The notes below the pieces were generated by a model. That model worked only from the letters and a program-made list of their open reading frames with translations, had not been told where the DNA came from and made no database searches. DNA of 26,907 nucleotides. Origin: Bacillota bacterium (GTDB taxonomy: Bacteria > Bacillota > Clostridia > Christensenellales > Aristaeellaceae). Position 1 is the first letter of the stretch. Each line of letters opens with the position of its first letter. The stretch covers positions 1 through 26,907 of the forward strand of contig JAEWVC010000033.1 in NCBI GenBank assembly GCA_023459275.1. Reading direction: 5' to 3'. The position numbers and the translations under genes are program-made. This document shows positions 1 through 7,626 of this stretch, piece after piece.

Positions 1-5
1 AACCT

Positions 6-30
6 GTAGGGCGGGGGCTTGCCCCCGCCG
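6..30 (+). repeat. GC-rich hairpin repeat, copy 1
   Basis: The sequence starts GTAGGG and then forms a perfect hairpin of GGCGGGGG and CCCCCGCC around a CTTG tetraloop. An inverted copy lies at 71-94 and a near-identical copy (one mismatch) at 7474-7498. It resembles a REP-type intergenic palindrome. No coding content is visible around it. Confidence 0.75.
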
Positions 31-70
31 AAAGCGGCGCTGTAACCAAGCCGGATAAGCCAAAGGGCGC

Positions 71-94
71 GGCGGGGGCTTGCCCCCGCCCTAC
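71..94 (-). repeat. GC-rich hairpin repeat, copy 2 (inverted)
   Basis: This is the reverse-complement arrangement of copy 1: GGCGGGGGC and GCCCCCGCC followed by CCCTAC. Copies 1 and 2 therefore face each other across about 40 bp, ending in GTAGGG on the left and CCCTAC on the right. The pair looks like a composite repeat unit. Confidence 0.75.
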
Positions 95-184
95 CGGGAC
101 ACGTCATGGCAAATTGGCTTACAGGGAAATGCAAAGCAAGCCCCGGTTGCAGGAACCCTGCTCCCCGGTCCCCCCGCCCTTCCA

Positions 185-213
185 TTGTCATACGCGTATT
201 GCCCTGGTATAAT
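185..213 (+). promoter_or_regulatory. sigma-A promoter of the TtcA-like gene
   Basis: A -35 box TTGTCA (185-190) and a -10 box TATAAT (208-213) are separated by exactly 17 bp. The -10 is extended by TGG (TG at 205-206). Transcription would start near 220, about 20 bases before the chosen start codon. Confidence 0.8.
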
Positions 214-241
214 ACGCTTATTCTTTCAGGCGGGGGTTTGT

Positions 242-1084
242 ATGAAGACGACTTTGGGCTGCATCCGCAAGGCCGACCAGGATTTTCATCTCATTGCGCC
301 GGGGGATAGGATCGCCGTGGGTGTGTCCGGCGGCAAGGACAGCCTGCTATTGCTGTACGCGCTTCACCTGTACCGCATGTTCAGCCATACGGATTATACC
401 CTGCATGCTTTCACCATGACCATGGGCCTTGCGCCTTTTGATGTGTCGCCCATCCGGGCGCTGTGCGATTCCCTGAACATCCCCTATACGGTGCGGGAAA
501 CGGATATCGGGCACGTCCTCTTCGATGTGCGCAAGGAAACCAACCCCTGCGCGCTGTGCGCCAAAATGCGCAGGGGGATCCTCAACGATCTTGCCAAGGA
601 GCACGGCTGCAATAAGCTGGCCCTGGCCCACCACCGGGAGGATGTGCTGGAAACCCTGATGATGAGCCTGCTCTTTGAGGGGCGTATCCACACCTTCCAT
701 CCCCTCACGTATCTTAGCAGGTCCGATCTCACCGTGATCCGGCCCCTGGTTTACCTTCCGGAAAAGCATATCAAGCACTTGGCAAAAGAGCTGAACCTCC
801 CCGTGGTCAAAAACCCTTGCCCCGCCAACGGCCATACCCGCCGCCAGGAAATGAAGGAACTCCTGGCCTCCCTGGCCCGCAAATATCCCAGAGCCCCGGA
901 GCTCATGCTCAGCGCCCTGCAAAACGAAGCCCAATACGGCCTCTGGTGGAAGCCCGGGGACTCCGCCAGGGAGGTTTTATCTCCCTGGACCCACCATTCA
1001 AGGGACAAGTCCCTTGAAAATCCCTGTATGGGGGAAAACAGGACAGGCGGCGGCGATGCGGGACAGGAGAAACCACGATCATAA
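242..1084 (+). CDS. TtcA-like tRNA 2-thiocytidine biosynthesis protein (PP-loop ATPase)
   Basis: This is an ATP pyrophosphatase of the TtcA/TilS superfamily. TtcA thiolates C32 of certain tRNAs, adenylating the base and using a [4Fe-4S] cluster. The PP-loop SGGKDS is at residues 29-34. Cys103 and Cys106 (NPCALC) and Cys193 (NPCP) match the three cluster-binding cysteines known for TtcA. The open frame extends upstream to 80, but ATG 242 is chosen because it follows a good promoter and removes a non-conserved, repeat-derived extension. The product is 280 aa. Residues from about 242 onward are encoded by a two-hairpin repeat (966-1024), so the tail is probably an accretion and not part of the enzyme. 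The gene converges with the YwaF-like gene, and the two stops overlap by 6 bp. The cytosolic tRNA-modification role is inferred from the family; the exact nucleotide is unproven. Confidence 0.85.
   Translation: MKTTLGCIRKADQDFHLIAPGDRIAVGVSGGKDSLLLLYALHLYRMFSHTDYTLHAFTMTMGLAPFDVSPIRALCDSLNIPYTVRETDIGHVLFDVRKETNPCALCAKMRRGILNDLAKEHGCNKLALAHHREDVLETLMMSLLFEGRIHTFHPLTYLSRSDLTVIRPLVYLPEKHIKHLAKELNLPVVKNPCPANGHTRRQEMKELLASLARKYPRAPELMLSALQNEAQYGLWWKPGDSAREVLSPWTHHSRDKSLENPCMGENRTGGGDAGQEKPRS
966..1024 (+). repeat. Two-hairpin repeat, copy A, inside the 3' end of the TtcA-like gene
   Basis: Hairpin 1 is CCAGGGAG / CTCCCTGG (966-973 / 981-988) with a 7-base loop. A linker ACCCACC follows. Hairpin 2 is TTCAAGGGAC / GTCCCTTGAA (997-1006 / 1009-1018) with a 2-base loop, and the element ends AATCCC. 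The same architecture with different but complementary stem bases occurs at 11479-11538. Confidence 0.75.
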
Positions 1085-1771
1085 GAAAGACAGCCTTCCC
1101 GCCACCCTGTCATACACCGACGTCTCCGCCTTTAGAAGGAGCAGCGCGGCCATCTCCAGCGCCGCGACATAGGCCGCCTGGCCCATGCTTTGCAGCGTAT
1201 ACAGCGGCGTGCCCGTGGGCGCGCTGCGCAGGAAGAAATAATTTGTTCCAAAGGCAGCGTTGAAGCCCGCTACCGCAAGCAGCAGCAGGTTCCCCCACAA
1301 AAAAACCCGGCCCATCGCACCTGGCCTTGGCCGGGACCCCCCCGCCATGCGCAGGAACGGCGCCAGGGCAATCAGCGCGTGCATGCTGAAAAAGGCCCCC
1401 TGCATCAGCAGAGGCCAGGGGCTTGGCAATACCGCCGGAAAGATCAATGCCGCCGCCGCGCCGGGCACACCCAGGTACAGCGAAAATTCCAGCAGCGCCT
1501 CCGATTTTGTAAACAGCAAAAAGGGCGTCAATACGCCCACAAAGCTGCACAGGTGCAGCGGCAGCGCGGTGCCGATCCCCGCCAGGCCCATTTTCCACAA
1601 AAGGAAAATCTGGACCCCCATGCAAAGGGGGGTGAGCACGGCCACCGCCGCCGATCCCGCCTTTAAAAGCCGGCCGGCATAGCGGCGCTGGCCCACCCCG
1701 CGCAGGAAGCGCACGCGCCGGATCAGCAGTCCCACAGGGACCGCATAGCACACAAATACGGCCAGGGGCAT
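1079..1771 (-). CDS. YwaF-like (TIGR02206/TMEM164-type) integral membrane protein
   Basis: The 230-aa protein is almost entirely hydrophobic, with about six or seven membrane segments. Family-typical stretches are LPLHLCSF near residue 73, a Glu-rich turn before YLGVPGAAAAL, and GTNYFFLR near residue 176. It resembles the bacterial YwaF/TIGR02206 family, whose biochemical role is not established. The start ATG 1771 follows AAGGGG and lies 9 bp after the YyaL stop, so it is translated as the last gene of the small protein-YyaL-YwaF group. Family members often have a slightly longer N-terminus, so an upstream non-ATG start cannot be excluded, but the YyaL stop makes this start natural. The gene overlaps the convergent TtcA-like gene by 6 bp. 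Confidence 0.75.
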   Translation of the reverse strand: MPLAVFVCYAVPVGLLIRRVRFLRGVGQRRYAGRLLKAGSAAVAVLTPLCMGVQIFLLWKMGLAGIGTALPLHLCSFVGVLTPFLLFTKSEALLEFSLYLGVPGAAAALIFPAVLPSPWPLLMQGAFFSMHALIALAPFLRMAGGSRPRPGAMGRVFLWGNLLLLAVAGFNAAFGTNYFFLRSAPTGTPLYTLQSMGQAAYVAALEMAALLLLKAETSVYDRVAGRLSFL

Positions 1772-1780
1772 GGCGTCCCC

Positions 1781-3832
1781 TTATGTGCCGCCCGCCTTGC
1801 CAGGAACGGCGAGGCACGGTGCCAGGGTCGTTTCCAGTTCCATCAGCGAGAACACCGGCGGCTGGCACGCCCCCTTCATGCACAGGAAATAGGCTGCCGG
1901 CCGGCCCATGGCATCCTTGCCCTTCAACATGCCCGGCGCATCCTTTTCCGGCGTGCCTGTCCGCCGTGCCGCGATGGCCGCGTGGGGCAAAAACCGCTTT
2001 CCAACGGCCTTTGCAAAGGCCGTGAGCTCCTTCTCTTCCTCCGCTATTAAGGCAACCTCCACTGGCGGATAGCAGCGGTCCAAGCCCGCGATAAGCCCGA
2101 AGCAGTATCCGGCAGGCTGCTCCTGCGCGGCCCCAGCCAGCTTTTCCACGGTGCGGTCGGCGTATTCCTTGAAGCCGTCCTTCCTAGTCAAGCGGGAAAG
2201 CCAATAGAGCACATACGCCGCCATGGAATTACCGCAGGGGGATGCCCCGTCGTAATACTCCTTGGGCCGGAAGATCAGTTCCTCTCCAGCCTCACACAAG
2301 AAGAAGTCCCCCTGCTTTTCGTCAAAGAACTTTCGCACCATCAGCCGGCACAATTCCTCCGCCTGCTCGACAAAGGCGCTGTCAAACTCCGTTTCGTACA
2401 TGGCAAGGCAGGCCCAGGCCATGGCGGCGTAATCCGGCAGTCCGCCCCGGCCCCCGGCTTTCCCATCCCGCCACCAGGCGTACAGTTCCCCGTTTTCATC
2501 CGTCAGCCTTGTCTTCACAAAGGCCATGGCTTTTTTTGCGGCGTCCAGGTATTCCGGACGGCTTAGCGGGATGGCCGCCTTGCACAGCGCCGCGATGGCC
2601 AGGCCGTTCCACTCCGTCAGCGCCTTGTCGTCGGTGAACAGCGACCGCGAAGCCTTTCGCCAGGCGTACAGCCTGTCCCTGAGCGGGCGCAGGTTTTCCT
2701 CCGCCTCCTGGGAGTCCGCCATCCTGTTCAAAACGGACCGCCCGTCAAGCACGCCTTCCCCTGTCACCCCGTAAAAGCGGCAGAAGCGTTCCCCCTCGTC
2801 CGTGCCCAGCACAGCCTTGATTTCCCCGGGGGTAAAGGTGTAATAGGCGCCTTCCCCGCCGCCCGCATCCGCATCCTGGGCGCTTTTGAAGCCGCCCTCG
2901 GGGTTGCGCATCTCCCGAAGCAGATAATCAAGGGTCGCCGTGGCCGTACGCCAGTCAAGCGGCTTGCCCGTGATTTGAAATGCCTCCGTATACGCCATGG
3001 CCAGTAGCGCATTGTCATAGAGCATCTTTTCAAAATGGGGGATCAGCCATTTCCTATCCGTACTGTACCGGCTGAAGCCCCCGCCCAGATGGTCATACAG
3101 CCCGCCCCGGCCCATGGCTCCCAGCGTTTTTTCCGCCATTGCCAGCGCCCTTTGGTCCTGCTCCAGGCAGGCGTAACGCAGCAAAAACATGAGCACGTGG
3201 GGCGCGGGAAACTTGGGCGCCGCGCCAAACCCGCCATATTCGTCGTCAAACCTGGCGTCCAGCTCGATCCGCGCCTTTTTCAAAAGCTCTCTGGTCATCC
3301 TGCCGGCTGCCGGGGAGGCGGCCTCGGCAAAGGCGTTCACCACCTGCCGGCCGTTTTCCCGCAGGGATTCCGGGTCCTCCCGCCATTTCCTTGCCACAGT
3401 TTGAAGGATGTCCATCAGCCCCGGCTGCCCATAGCCGCCGTTTTTGGGAAAGTAGGTGCCCGCGAAAAAGGGGTGCAGGTCCGGCGTCAGCACCACTGTC
3501 AGCGGCCAGCCGCCGGAGCCGTTCATGGCCACGCAGACCTGCATATAGACAGCGTCGATGTCCGGACGCTCCTCCCTGTCCACCTTGACGCAGACAAAAT
3601 GGCGGTTGAGAAGCTCCGCCACCTGCAGGTCTTCAAAGGATTCCTCCGCCATCACGTGGCACCAGTGGCATGTGGAATAGCCGATGGAAAGGAACACCGG
3701 CTTGTTTTCGGCTTTCGCCTTTATAAACGCTTCCTCCCCCCACGGATACCAGTCCACGGGATTGCCGGCGTGCTGGTTCAGGTAGGGCGAAGATGCGTGA
3801 ATCAAGCGGTTGGGTGCATGCTGGCCGGACAC
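1781..3832 (-). CDS. Thioredoxin-domain protein YyaL/DUF255 (SPATA20 family)
   Basis: The 683-aa protein has the standard layout of this family. An N-terminal thioredoxin-like domain (residues about 1-165) starts with the hallmark NRLIHASSPYLNQHA and contains the C55-H-W-C58 motif. A long alpha/alpha-barrel region resembling glycosidases and cellobiose epimerases follows (about 190-600). The family is widespread, but its substrate is unknown. A redox or protein-quality role is usually guessed from the CxxC motif. The start is GTG 3832, 7 bases after GGAGGT; no ATG nearby has a comparable site. It lies 63 bp downstream of the small 73-aa gene and 9 bp upstream of the YwaF-like gene, which suggests co-transcription. 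B. subtilis yyaL is origin-proximal (from memory), as are rpsF-ssb-rpsR. Confidence 0.88.
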   Translation of the reverse strand: MSGQHAPNRLIHASSPYLNQHAGNPVDWYPWGEEAFIKAKAENKPVFLSIGYSTCHWCHVMAEESFEDLQVAELLNRHFVCVKVDREERPDIDAVYMQVCVAMNGSGGWPLTVVLTPDLHPFFAGTYFPKNGGYGQPGLMDILQTVARKWREDPESLRENGRQVVNAFAEAASPAAGRMTRELLKKARIELDARFDDEYGGFGAAPKFPAPHVLMFLLRYACLEQDQRALAMAEKTLGAMGRGGLYDHLGGGFSRYSTDRKWLIPHFEKMLYDNALLAMAYTEAFQITGKPLDWRTATATLDYLLREMRNPEGGFKSAQDADAGGGEGAYYTFTPGEIKAVLGTDEGERFCRFYGVTGEGVLDGRSVLNRMADSQEAEENLRPLRDRLYAWRKASRSLFTDDKALTEWNGLAIAALCKAAIPLSRPEYLDAAKKAMAFVKTRLTDENGELYAWWRDGKAGGRGGLPDYAAMAWACLAMYETEFDSAFVEQAEELCRLMVRKFFDEKQGDFFLCEAGEELIFRPKEYYDGASPCGNSMAAYVLYWLSRLTRKDGFKEYADRTVEKLAGAAQEQPAGYCFGLIAGLDRCYPPVEVALIAEEEKELTAFAKAVGKRFLPHAAIAARRTGTPEKDAPGMLKGKDAMGRPAAYFLCMKGACQPPVFSLMELETTLAPCLAVPGKAGGT

Positions 3833-3895
3833 GGGTACACCTCCATATCATGAATGGTCTGTTCTGCTCTTTATGTTTTTGATATGCTTCCTGCG

Positions 3896-4117
3896 CTAAG
3901 CGCCTTCCTTGGGATACCGGCTGCTGTCATCATAGATGCCGCCGTATTCCTTCAGAAGGCCGGACATGCTCCGGTTGGCCGTCTCGATCAAATCCTCCTG
4001 GGTCTTGATCTCCATGGCATGTTCATCCACCGCCGCCCGCACCGAAGTATGCAGCGAATGGTAATATTCCGCCGCTTTATCGTTTTTAGCCATCAGCTTT
4101 TCCAGGTTTGTCTGCAC
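3896..4117 (-). CDS. Small helical protein of unknown function
   Basis: This 73-aa ORF begins with GTG, seven bases after a strong AAGGAGG site (about 4124-4130), which supports real translation. The product has no cysteine, no signal peptide and no membrane segment. It is predicted largely alpha-helical, rich in charged residues, with a DDSSRYPKEGA tail. Its central pattern (KAAEYYHSLHTSVRAAVDEHA, then a TQEDLIETANRS segment) recalls a family of short Clostridia proteins with a KAKEYFxSLPxxVQ pattern followed by an acidic DL motif. That similarity is from memory and weak. It is the first gene of a likely operon with YyaL and the YwaF-like protein, separated from the upstream flippase-like gene by a terminator. 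Confidence 0.65.
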   Translation of the reverse strand: MQTNLEKLMAKNDKAAEYYHSLHTSVRAAVDEHAMEIKTQEDLIETANRSMSGLLKEYGGIYDDSSRYPKEGA

Positions 4118-4149
4118 AGCTTTTCCTCCTTTCTTTCAGTATACCCTGC

Positions 4150-4182
4150 CGGAAGAAAAACAAATCCCGCCAGAAGGCGGGA
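4150..4182 (-). terminator. Rho-independent terminator after the flippase-like gene
   Basis: On the minus strand a TCCCGCC / GGCGGGA stem with a 4-base loop (4165-4182) is followed by TTTGTTTTTCTT. It lies about 30 bases after the stop of the 4214-5266 gene. Confidence 0.8.
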
Positions 4183-4213
4183 TAGGGAGCATTACAGGAT
4201 AAAAAGCACCGGC

Positions 4214-5266
4214 TTAGTTTTTTTCTTCCTCGTTCTTCATCGGCGGCGGGACCACAATGCTTCTGGCGGAGTGGACCACGGACACCACAGCGCCCACCAA
4301 AAGCGTCATATAATACGTAAAGAGCCGCCAGAGCAGCAGCGCGGGGAAAATCTCGCCGGCCGGAAAAAAGTTGCGCAGGTAAATCATAAACCCGCCCTCC
4401 TGCGCGCCGGAGGCGCCTGGCAGAGGCGTATAGGCGGCGCTGATGTACAAAAGCAGCGCCATGGTAATGATATCCTTGGTAGGCGTTCCTGAAAGCCCCA
4501 GCGCACGGTAGACAAAAACAGGCACCGCCATAGCGGAAAGAACCTGGACCCCGTTAAGAAGCAGCTGCACCATCAGCTCCTTGGGCCGCTTGCGGATCAG
4601 CATCACGCTGGCGTGAAACGTGGCCAGAATGCCTTCCCACTTGGCCGCGGACTGTATGGGGTCCTTGCAGATGCGCAGCTTTGTGCCCACGCGGATAAAC
4701 AGCAAAATGAAAAAGCGGACCAGGCGCTTGTTGACTACCATGAACAGGATCAGGCATACGGACAGGGAGTTGAAGATGTACCCCGCAACCAAAAATACCT
4801 TGGCGCCCCAAAGCTGGCTTTGCACCAGGCCCGGCTGGGCGATCCAGGCAGCGCCGCCCATGGCCAGCAGCATCAGCTGAAAGCAGAAAAATTTCACCGT
4901 CATCACCGACGAGCTCACGCCGATGGGCACATCCCGCTTCTTGAGGTAATATACCTGCATGGGCTGCCCGCCGGTGGCTCCCGGCGTGATGCTGGAATAG
5001 TACATCCCCATCATAGACACGAAAGCCACGTAGCGGTACTTTACACGGTATCCCTGCTTGCGCAGAAAATAATAAAGGGAAACGCCTTCCAGCAACGCAA
5101 AACAAAGCCACGCGCCCAAGCAGCCCAGCAGCCACCAGGGCGATATATTTGACATAGCCTGCCCGATGTTTTTCAGCTCGTTGTTGCTGAACCCAATAAA
5201 AAGAATCAGCAGCAATGTGCCCAAAATAAAGGCAATGTTCAGGTTGCGCTTTGTGGCTGCTTTCAT
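4214..5266 (-). CDS. LPG-synthase-type (UPF0104/PF03706) membrane protein, flippase-like
   Basis: The 350-aa protein has about eight membrane segments. The order of features matches the PF03706 family: SPWWLL at the second segment, then a conserved SSITPGATGGQPMQVYYL loop (about residues 90-110), then PLPGASGAQEGGF near residue 286. This fold is the flippase half of MprF and also occurs alone in many bacteria as a putative lipid or glycolipid translocase. There is no C-terminal aminoacyl-transferase domain, so it should not make lysyl-phosphatidylglycerol by itself. The start ATG 5266 follows AGGGGG. It is transcribed alone from its own extended -10 promoter and ends at a clear terminator. 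The substrate cannot be told from the sequence. Confidence 0.82.
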   Translation of the reverse strand: MKAATKRNLNIAFILGTLLLILFIGFSNNELKNIGQAMSNISPWWLLGCLGAWLCFALLEGVSLYYFLRKQGYRVKYRYVAFVSMMGMYYSSITPGATGGQPMQVYYLKKRDVPIGVSSSVMTVKFFCFQLMLLAMGGAAWIAQPGLVQSQLWGAKVFLVAGYIFNSLSVCLILFMVVNKRLVRFFILLFIRVGTKLRICKDPIQSAAKWEGILATFHASVMLIRKRPKELMVQLLLNGVQVLSAMAVPVFVYRALGLSGTPTKDIITMALLLYISAAYTPLPGASGAQEGGFMIYLRNFFPAGEIFPALLLWRLFTYYMTLLVGAVVSVVHSARSIVVPPPMKNEEEKN

Positions 5267-5306
5267 TAGTCCCCCTGTGGACGGCTCCGGCCATCATGCA
5301 ACGTTG

Positions 5307-5335
5307 AGTATACCATATGTCCCTGAAACAGGCAA
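5307..5335 (-). promoter_or_regulatory. Promoter of the flippase-like gene
   Basis: On the minus strand TTGCCT (5330-5335) and TATACT (5307-5312) are separated by 17 bp, with an extended -10 (TGG before TATACT). It points away from the aconitase promoter about 90 bp to the right. Confidence 0.7.
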
Positions 5336-5421
5336 GCAATTGCGCGGAAATACAAGCCGCCCCTGCCCCTTTCAGGGTACGCCGAACCTTGTTCCTTTCC
5401 TGCATTTTTCGAAAACCCGCC

Positions 5422-5450
5422 TTGACAGCCTTTCGCCGCTTTCGTATACT
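5422..5450 (+). promoter_or_regulatory. Promoter of the aconitase gene
   Basis: A consensus -35 TTGACA (5422-5427) is followed after exactly 17 bp by TATACT (5445-5450). The predicted transcript starts near 5457 and leads into the GGAGGG site before ATG 5509. Confidence 0.85.
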
Positions 5451-5508
5451 GCAATCATTCCTCTTCTTGTATCCAGGATACAGAATCATATGCGCAATGG
5501 AGGGCATC

Positions 5509-7440
5509 ATGAATCTGACAGAAAAAGTACTGTCATCCCATCTCGTATCGGGAGAACTTGTCCCCGGGCGGGAAATTTCCCTGAAAATTGATCAAACGCT
5601 GACCCAGGACTCCACAGGCACGATGGCGTACCTGCAGTTTGAGGCCATGGGCATAAAAAGGGTGCGCACCAGGCGTTCCGTGGCGTACATCGACCACAAC
5701 ACGCTGCAAACCGGCTTTGAAAACGCCGACGACCATAAATACATTCAAACCGTGGCCCATAAGCACGGCATATGGTGCTCCAAGCCCGGCAACGGCATCT
5801 GCCACCAGGTGCATCTGGAGCGTTTTGGCATTCCGGGCCAGACCCTGCTGGGCAGCGACAGCCACACGCCCACCTGCGGCGGGCTGGGGATGCTGGCCAT
5901 CGGCGCGGGCGGGCTGGATGTGGCGGTAGCCATGGGCGGCGGCGCGTATTACGTAAGCTGCCCCAAGGTGGTAGGTATCCGCCTCACGGGCCGGCTACAG
6001 CCCTTTGTAGCGGCCAAGGACATCATTTTGGAAGTCCTTCGGCGGCTTACGGTCAAGGGCGGCGTGGGCAAGGTGATGGAGTACACGGGGGACGGCGTAT
6101 TAACCCTTTCCGTACCGGAGCGGGCCACCATCGCCAACATGGGCGCGGAGCTTGGCGCCACCGCCTCCATTTTCCCCAGCGATGAAACCACCCGCGCCTT
6201 CCTGCGGGCCCAGGGCAGGGAGGGTGATTATATCCCCCTCTCCCCCGACGCGGACGCGGCCTATGACGAAACCCTCACCATTGATCTTGGGGCTTTGCAG
6301 CCCCTGGCCGCCCGGCCCCATATGCCCGACAATGTGGCATCCGTCCGGGAGATCGGCCCCATCAAGGTAGACCAGGTCTGCATCGGCTCCTGCACCAATT
6401 CCAGCTATCTGGACATGATGCGGGTGGCCGCGATCCTAAAGGGAAAAACGGTGCATCCCGATGTGTCCCTGGTGATCTCCCCCGGCAGCAAGCAGGTGCT
6501 CTCCATGCTGGCAAGCAACGGCGCGCTGGCCGATCTCATCGCGGCGGGGGCGCGTATCCTGGAGTGCGCCTGCGGCCCCTGCATCGGCATGGGCCAAAGC
6601 CCCGCCAGCAACGCCGTGAGCGTGCGCACCAACAACCGCAATTTCTACGCCCGCTCGGGAACGGCCAGCGCCCAGGTTTTCTTAACAAGCTGCGAAGTGG
6701 CTGCCGCCACCGCGCTATTTGGTGTGCTCACCGATCCCAGGGAGCTTGACGCGGACATGAACATCCCTCTGCCGACGGTGTTCCCCGTGAACGATAACCT
6801 GATCCTCCCCCCCGTACAGGAAGGGCAGGAGGACACGGCGGATGTGGTGCGCGGGCCCAACATCCAACCCTTCCCCGTCAACACGGCGCTGCCCGAAAGG
6901 ATTGCGGGCCGGGTGCTTTTGAAAATGGAGGACAATATTACCACCGACCACATCATGCCTTCCAACGCAAAGCTGCTGCCCTACCGCAGCAACATCCCCC
7001 ATTTGTCGGATTACTGCCTCACGCCGGTAGACCCCGCCTTCCCCAAGCGGGCAAAGGAAGCGGGGGGCGGCTTTTTGCTGGCGGGCGCCAACTACGGCCA
7101 GGGCTCCAGCCGGGAGCATGCCGCGCTGGTGCCGCTGTACCTTGGCATCAAGGGCGTTCTGGCCAAATCCTTCGCCCGTATCCATTTGGCCAACCTCCTA
7201 AACAGCGGCATCCTGCCCCTGGCCTTTGCAAACCCCGATGATTATGACCGCATCTTTGAGGGGGATGAGATCGTCTTCCCGGACGCCCGGGCGCAAATTG
7301 AAAAAGGCGGGGATCATTTCACCCTCGCCAACGCCACAAAAGGTTTTGAATTTCAGGTGCTGCTGCCGCTTTCCCCGCGGCAGCGGGGCATGGTGCTCCT
7401 GGGCGGGCTTCTGAACTATACAAGAGAAACGGGGAAATAG
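5509..7440 (+). CDS. Aconitate hydratase (short, bacterial 'Aquifex-type' aconitase)
   Basis: The enzyme isomerises citrate and isocitrate through cis-aconitate using a [4Fe-4S] cluster. The 643-aa length fits the short single-chain bacterial aconitases (about 640 aa) and not the ~900-aa AcnA. Visible hallmarks are GSDSHTPTCGGLG (115-127), the first cluster cysteine in CIGSCTNSS (Cys295), and CGPCIG (Cys355 and Cys358). The C-terminal swivel domain carries ITTDHIMPSNAK and the substrate-binding GQGSSREHAAL. ATG 5509 is chosen over ATG 5497 because GGAGGG (5499-5504) lies just upstream of it; the frame stays open to 5317 without conserved sequence. It stands alone behind a consensus promoter. 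A homoaconitase or isopropylmalate role cannot be ruled out, but all features fit aconitase. Confidence 0.92.
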   Translation: MNLTEKVLSSHLVSGELVPGREISLKIDQTLTQDSTGTMAYLQFEAMGIKRVRTRRSVAYIDHNTLQTGFENADDHKYIQTVAHKHGIWCSKPGNGICHQVHLERFGIPGQTLLGSDSHTPTCGGLGMLAIGAGGLDVAVAMGGGAYYVSCPKVVGIRLTGRLQPFVAAKDIILEVLRRLTVKGGVGKVMEYTGDGVLTLSVPERATIANMGAELGATASIFPSDETTRAFLRAQGREGDYIPLSPDADAAYDETLTIDLGALQPLAARPHMPDNVASVREIGPIKVDQVCIGSCTNSSYLDMMRVAAILKGKTVHPDVSLVISPGSKQVLSMLASNGALADLIAAGARILECACGPCIGMGQSPASNAVSVRTNNRNFYARSGTASAQVFLTSCEVAAATALFGVLTDPRELDADMNIPLPTVFPVNDNLILPPVQEGQEDTADVVRGPNIQPFPVNTALPERIAGRVLLKMEDNITTDHIMPSNAKLLPYRSNIPHLSDYCLTPVDPAFPKRAKEAGGGFLLAGANYGQGSSREHAALVPLYLGIKGVLAKSFARIHLANLLNSGILPLAFANPDDYDRIFEGDEIVFPDARAQIEKGGDHFTLANATKGFEFQVLLPLSPRQRGMVLLGGLLNYTRETGK

Positions 7441-7473
7441 CCCCCCTCAGTTCTCCCTCGAAACGGCAGCCCC

Positions 7474-7498
7474 GTAGGGCGTGGGCTTGCCCCCGCCG
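7474..7498 (+). repeat. GC-rich hairpin repeat, copy 3
   Basis: It differs from copy 1 (6-30) at a single base (GTAGGGCGTGGG instead of GTAGGGCGGGGG). It sits in the convergent gap between the aconitase and the CHAP-domain gene. The rest of 7441-7598 shows no other recognisable feature. Confidence 0.75.
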
Positions 7499-7598
7499 CG
7501 CCCCGGTATGCGCCGCCTGGCTGGCAGCTCTCACAGGTACAACGCAAAACAGTCCTGCACTGTCCTTTCCCCTTTGCGGTGCGGCAAGGGAAAAACTC

Positions 7599-7624
7599 AA
7601 AAAAAGCGGCAACGCCGCTTTTTT
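7599..7624. terminator. Bidirectional rho-independent terminator
   Basis: The stem AAAAAGCGGC / GCCGCTTTTT with a 3-base loop is flanked by A and T tracts on both sides. It can end the aconitase transcript on the plus strand and the CHAP-protein transcript on the minus strand, whose stop codon is at 7627. Confidence 0.85.
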
Positions 7625-7626
7625 GA

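Noticed and set aside
3035..3853. A 272-aa plus-strand open frame
   Set aside because: It is antisense to the N-terminal half of YyaL, whose motifs are unambiguous.
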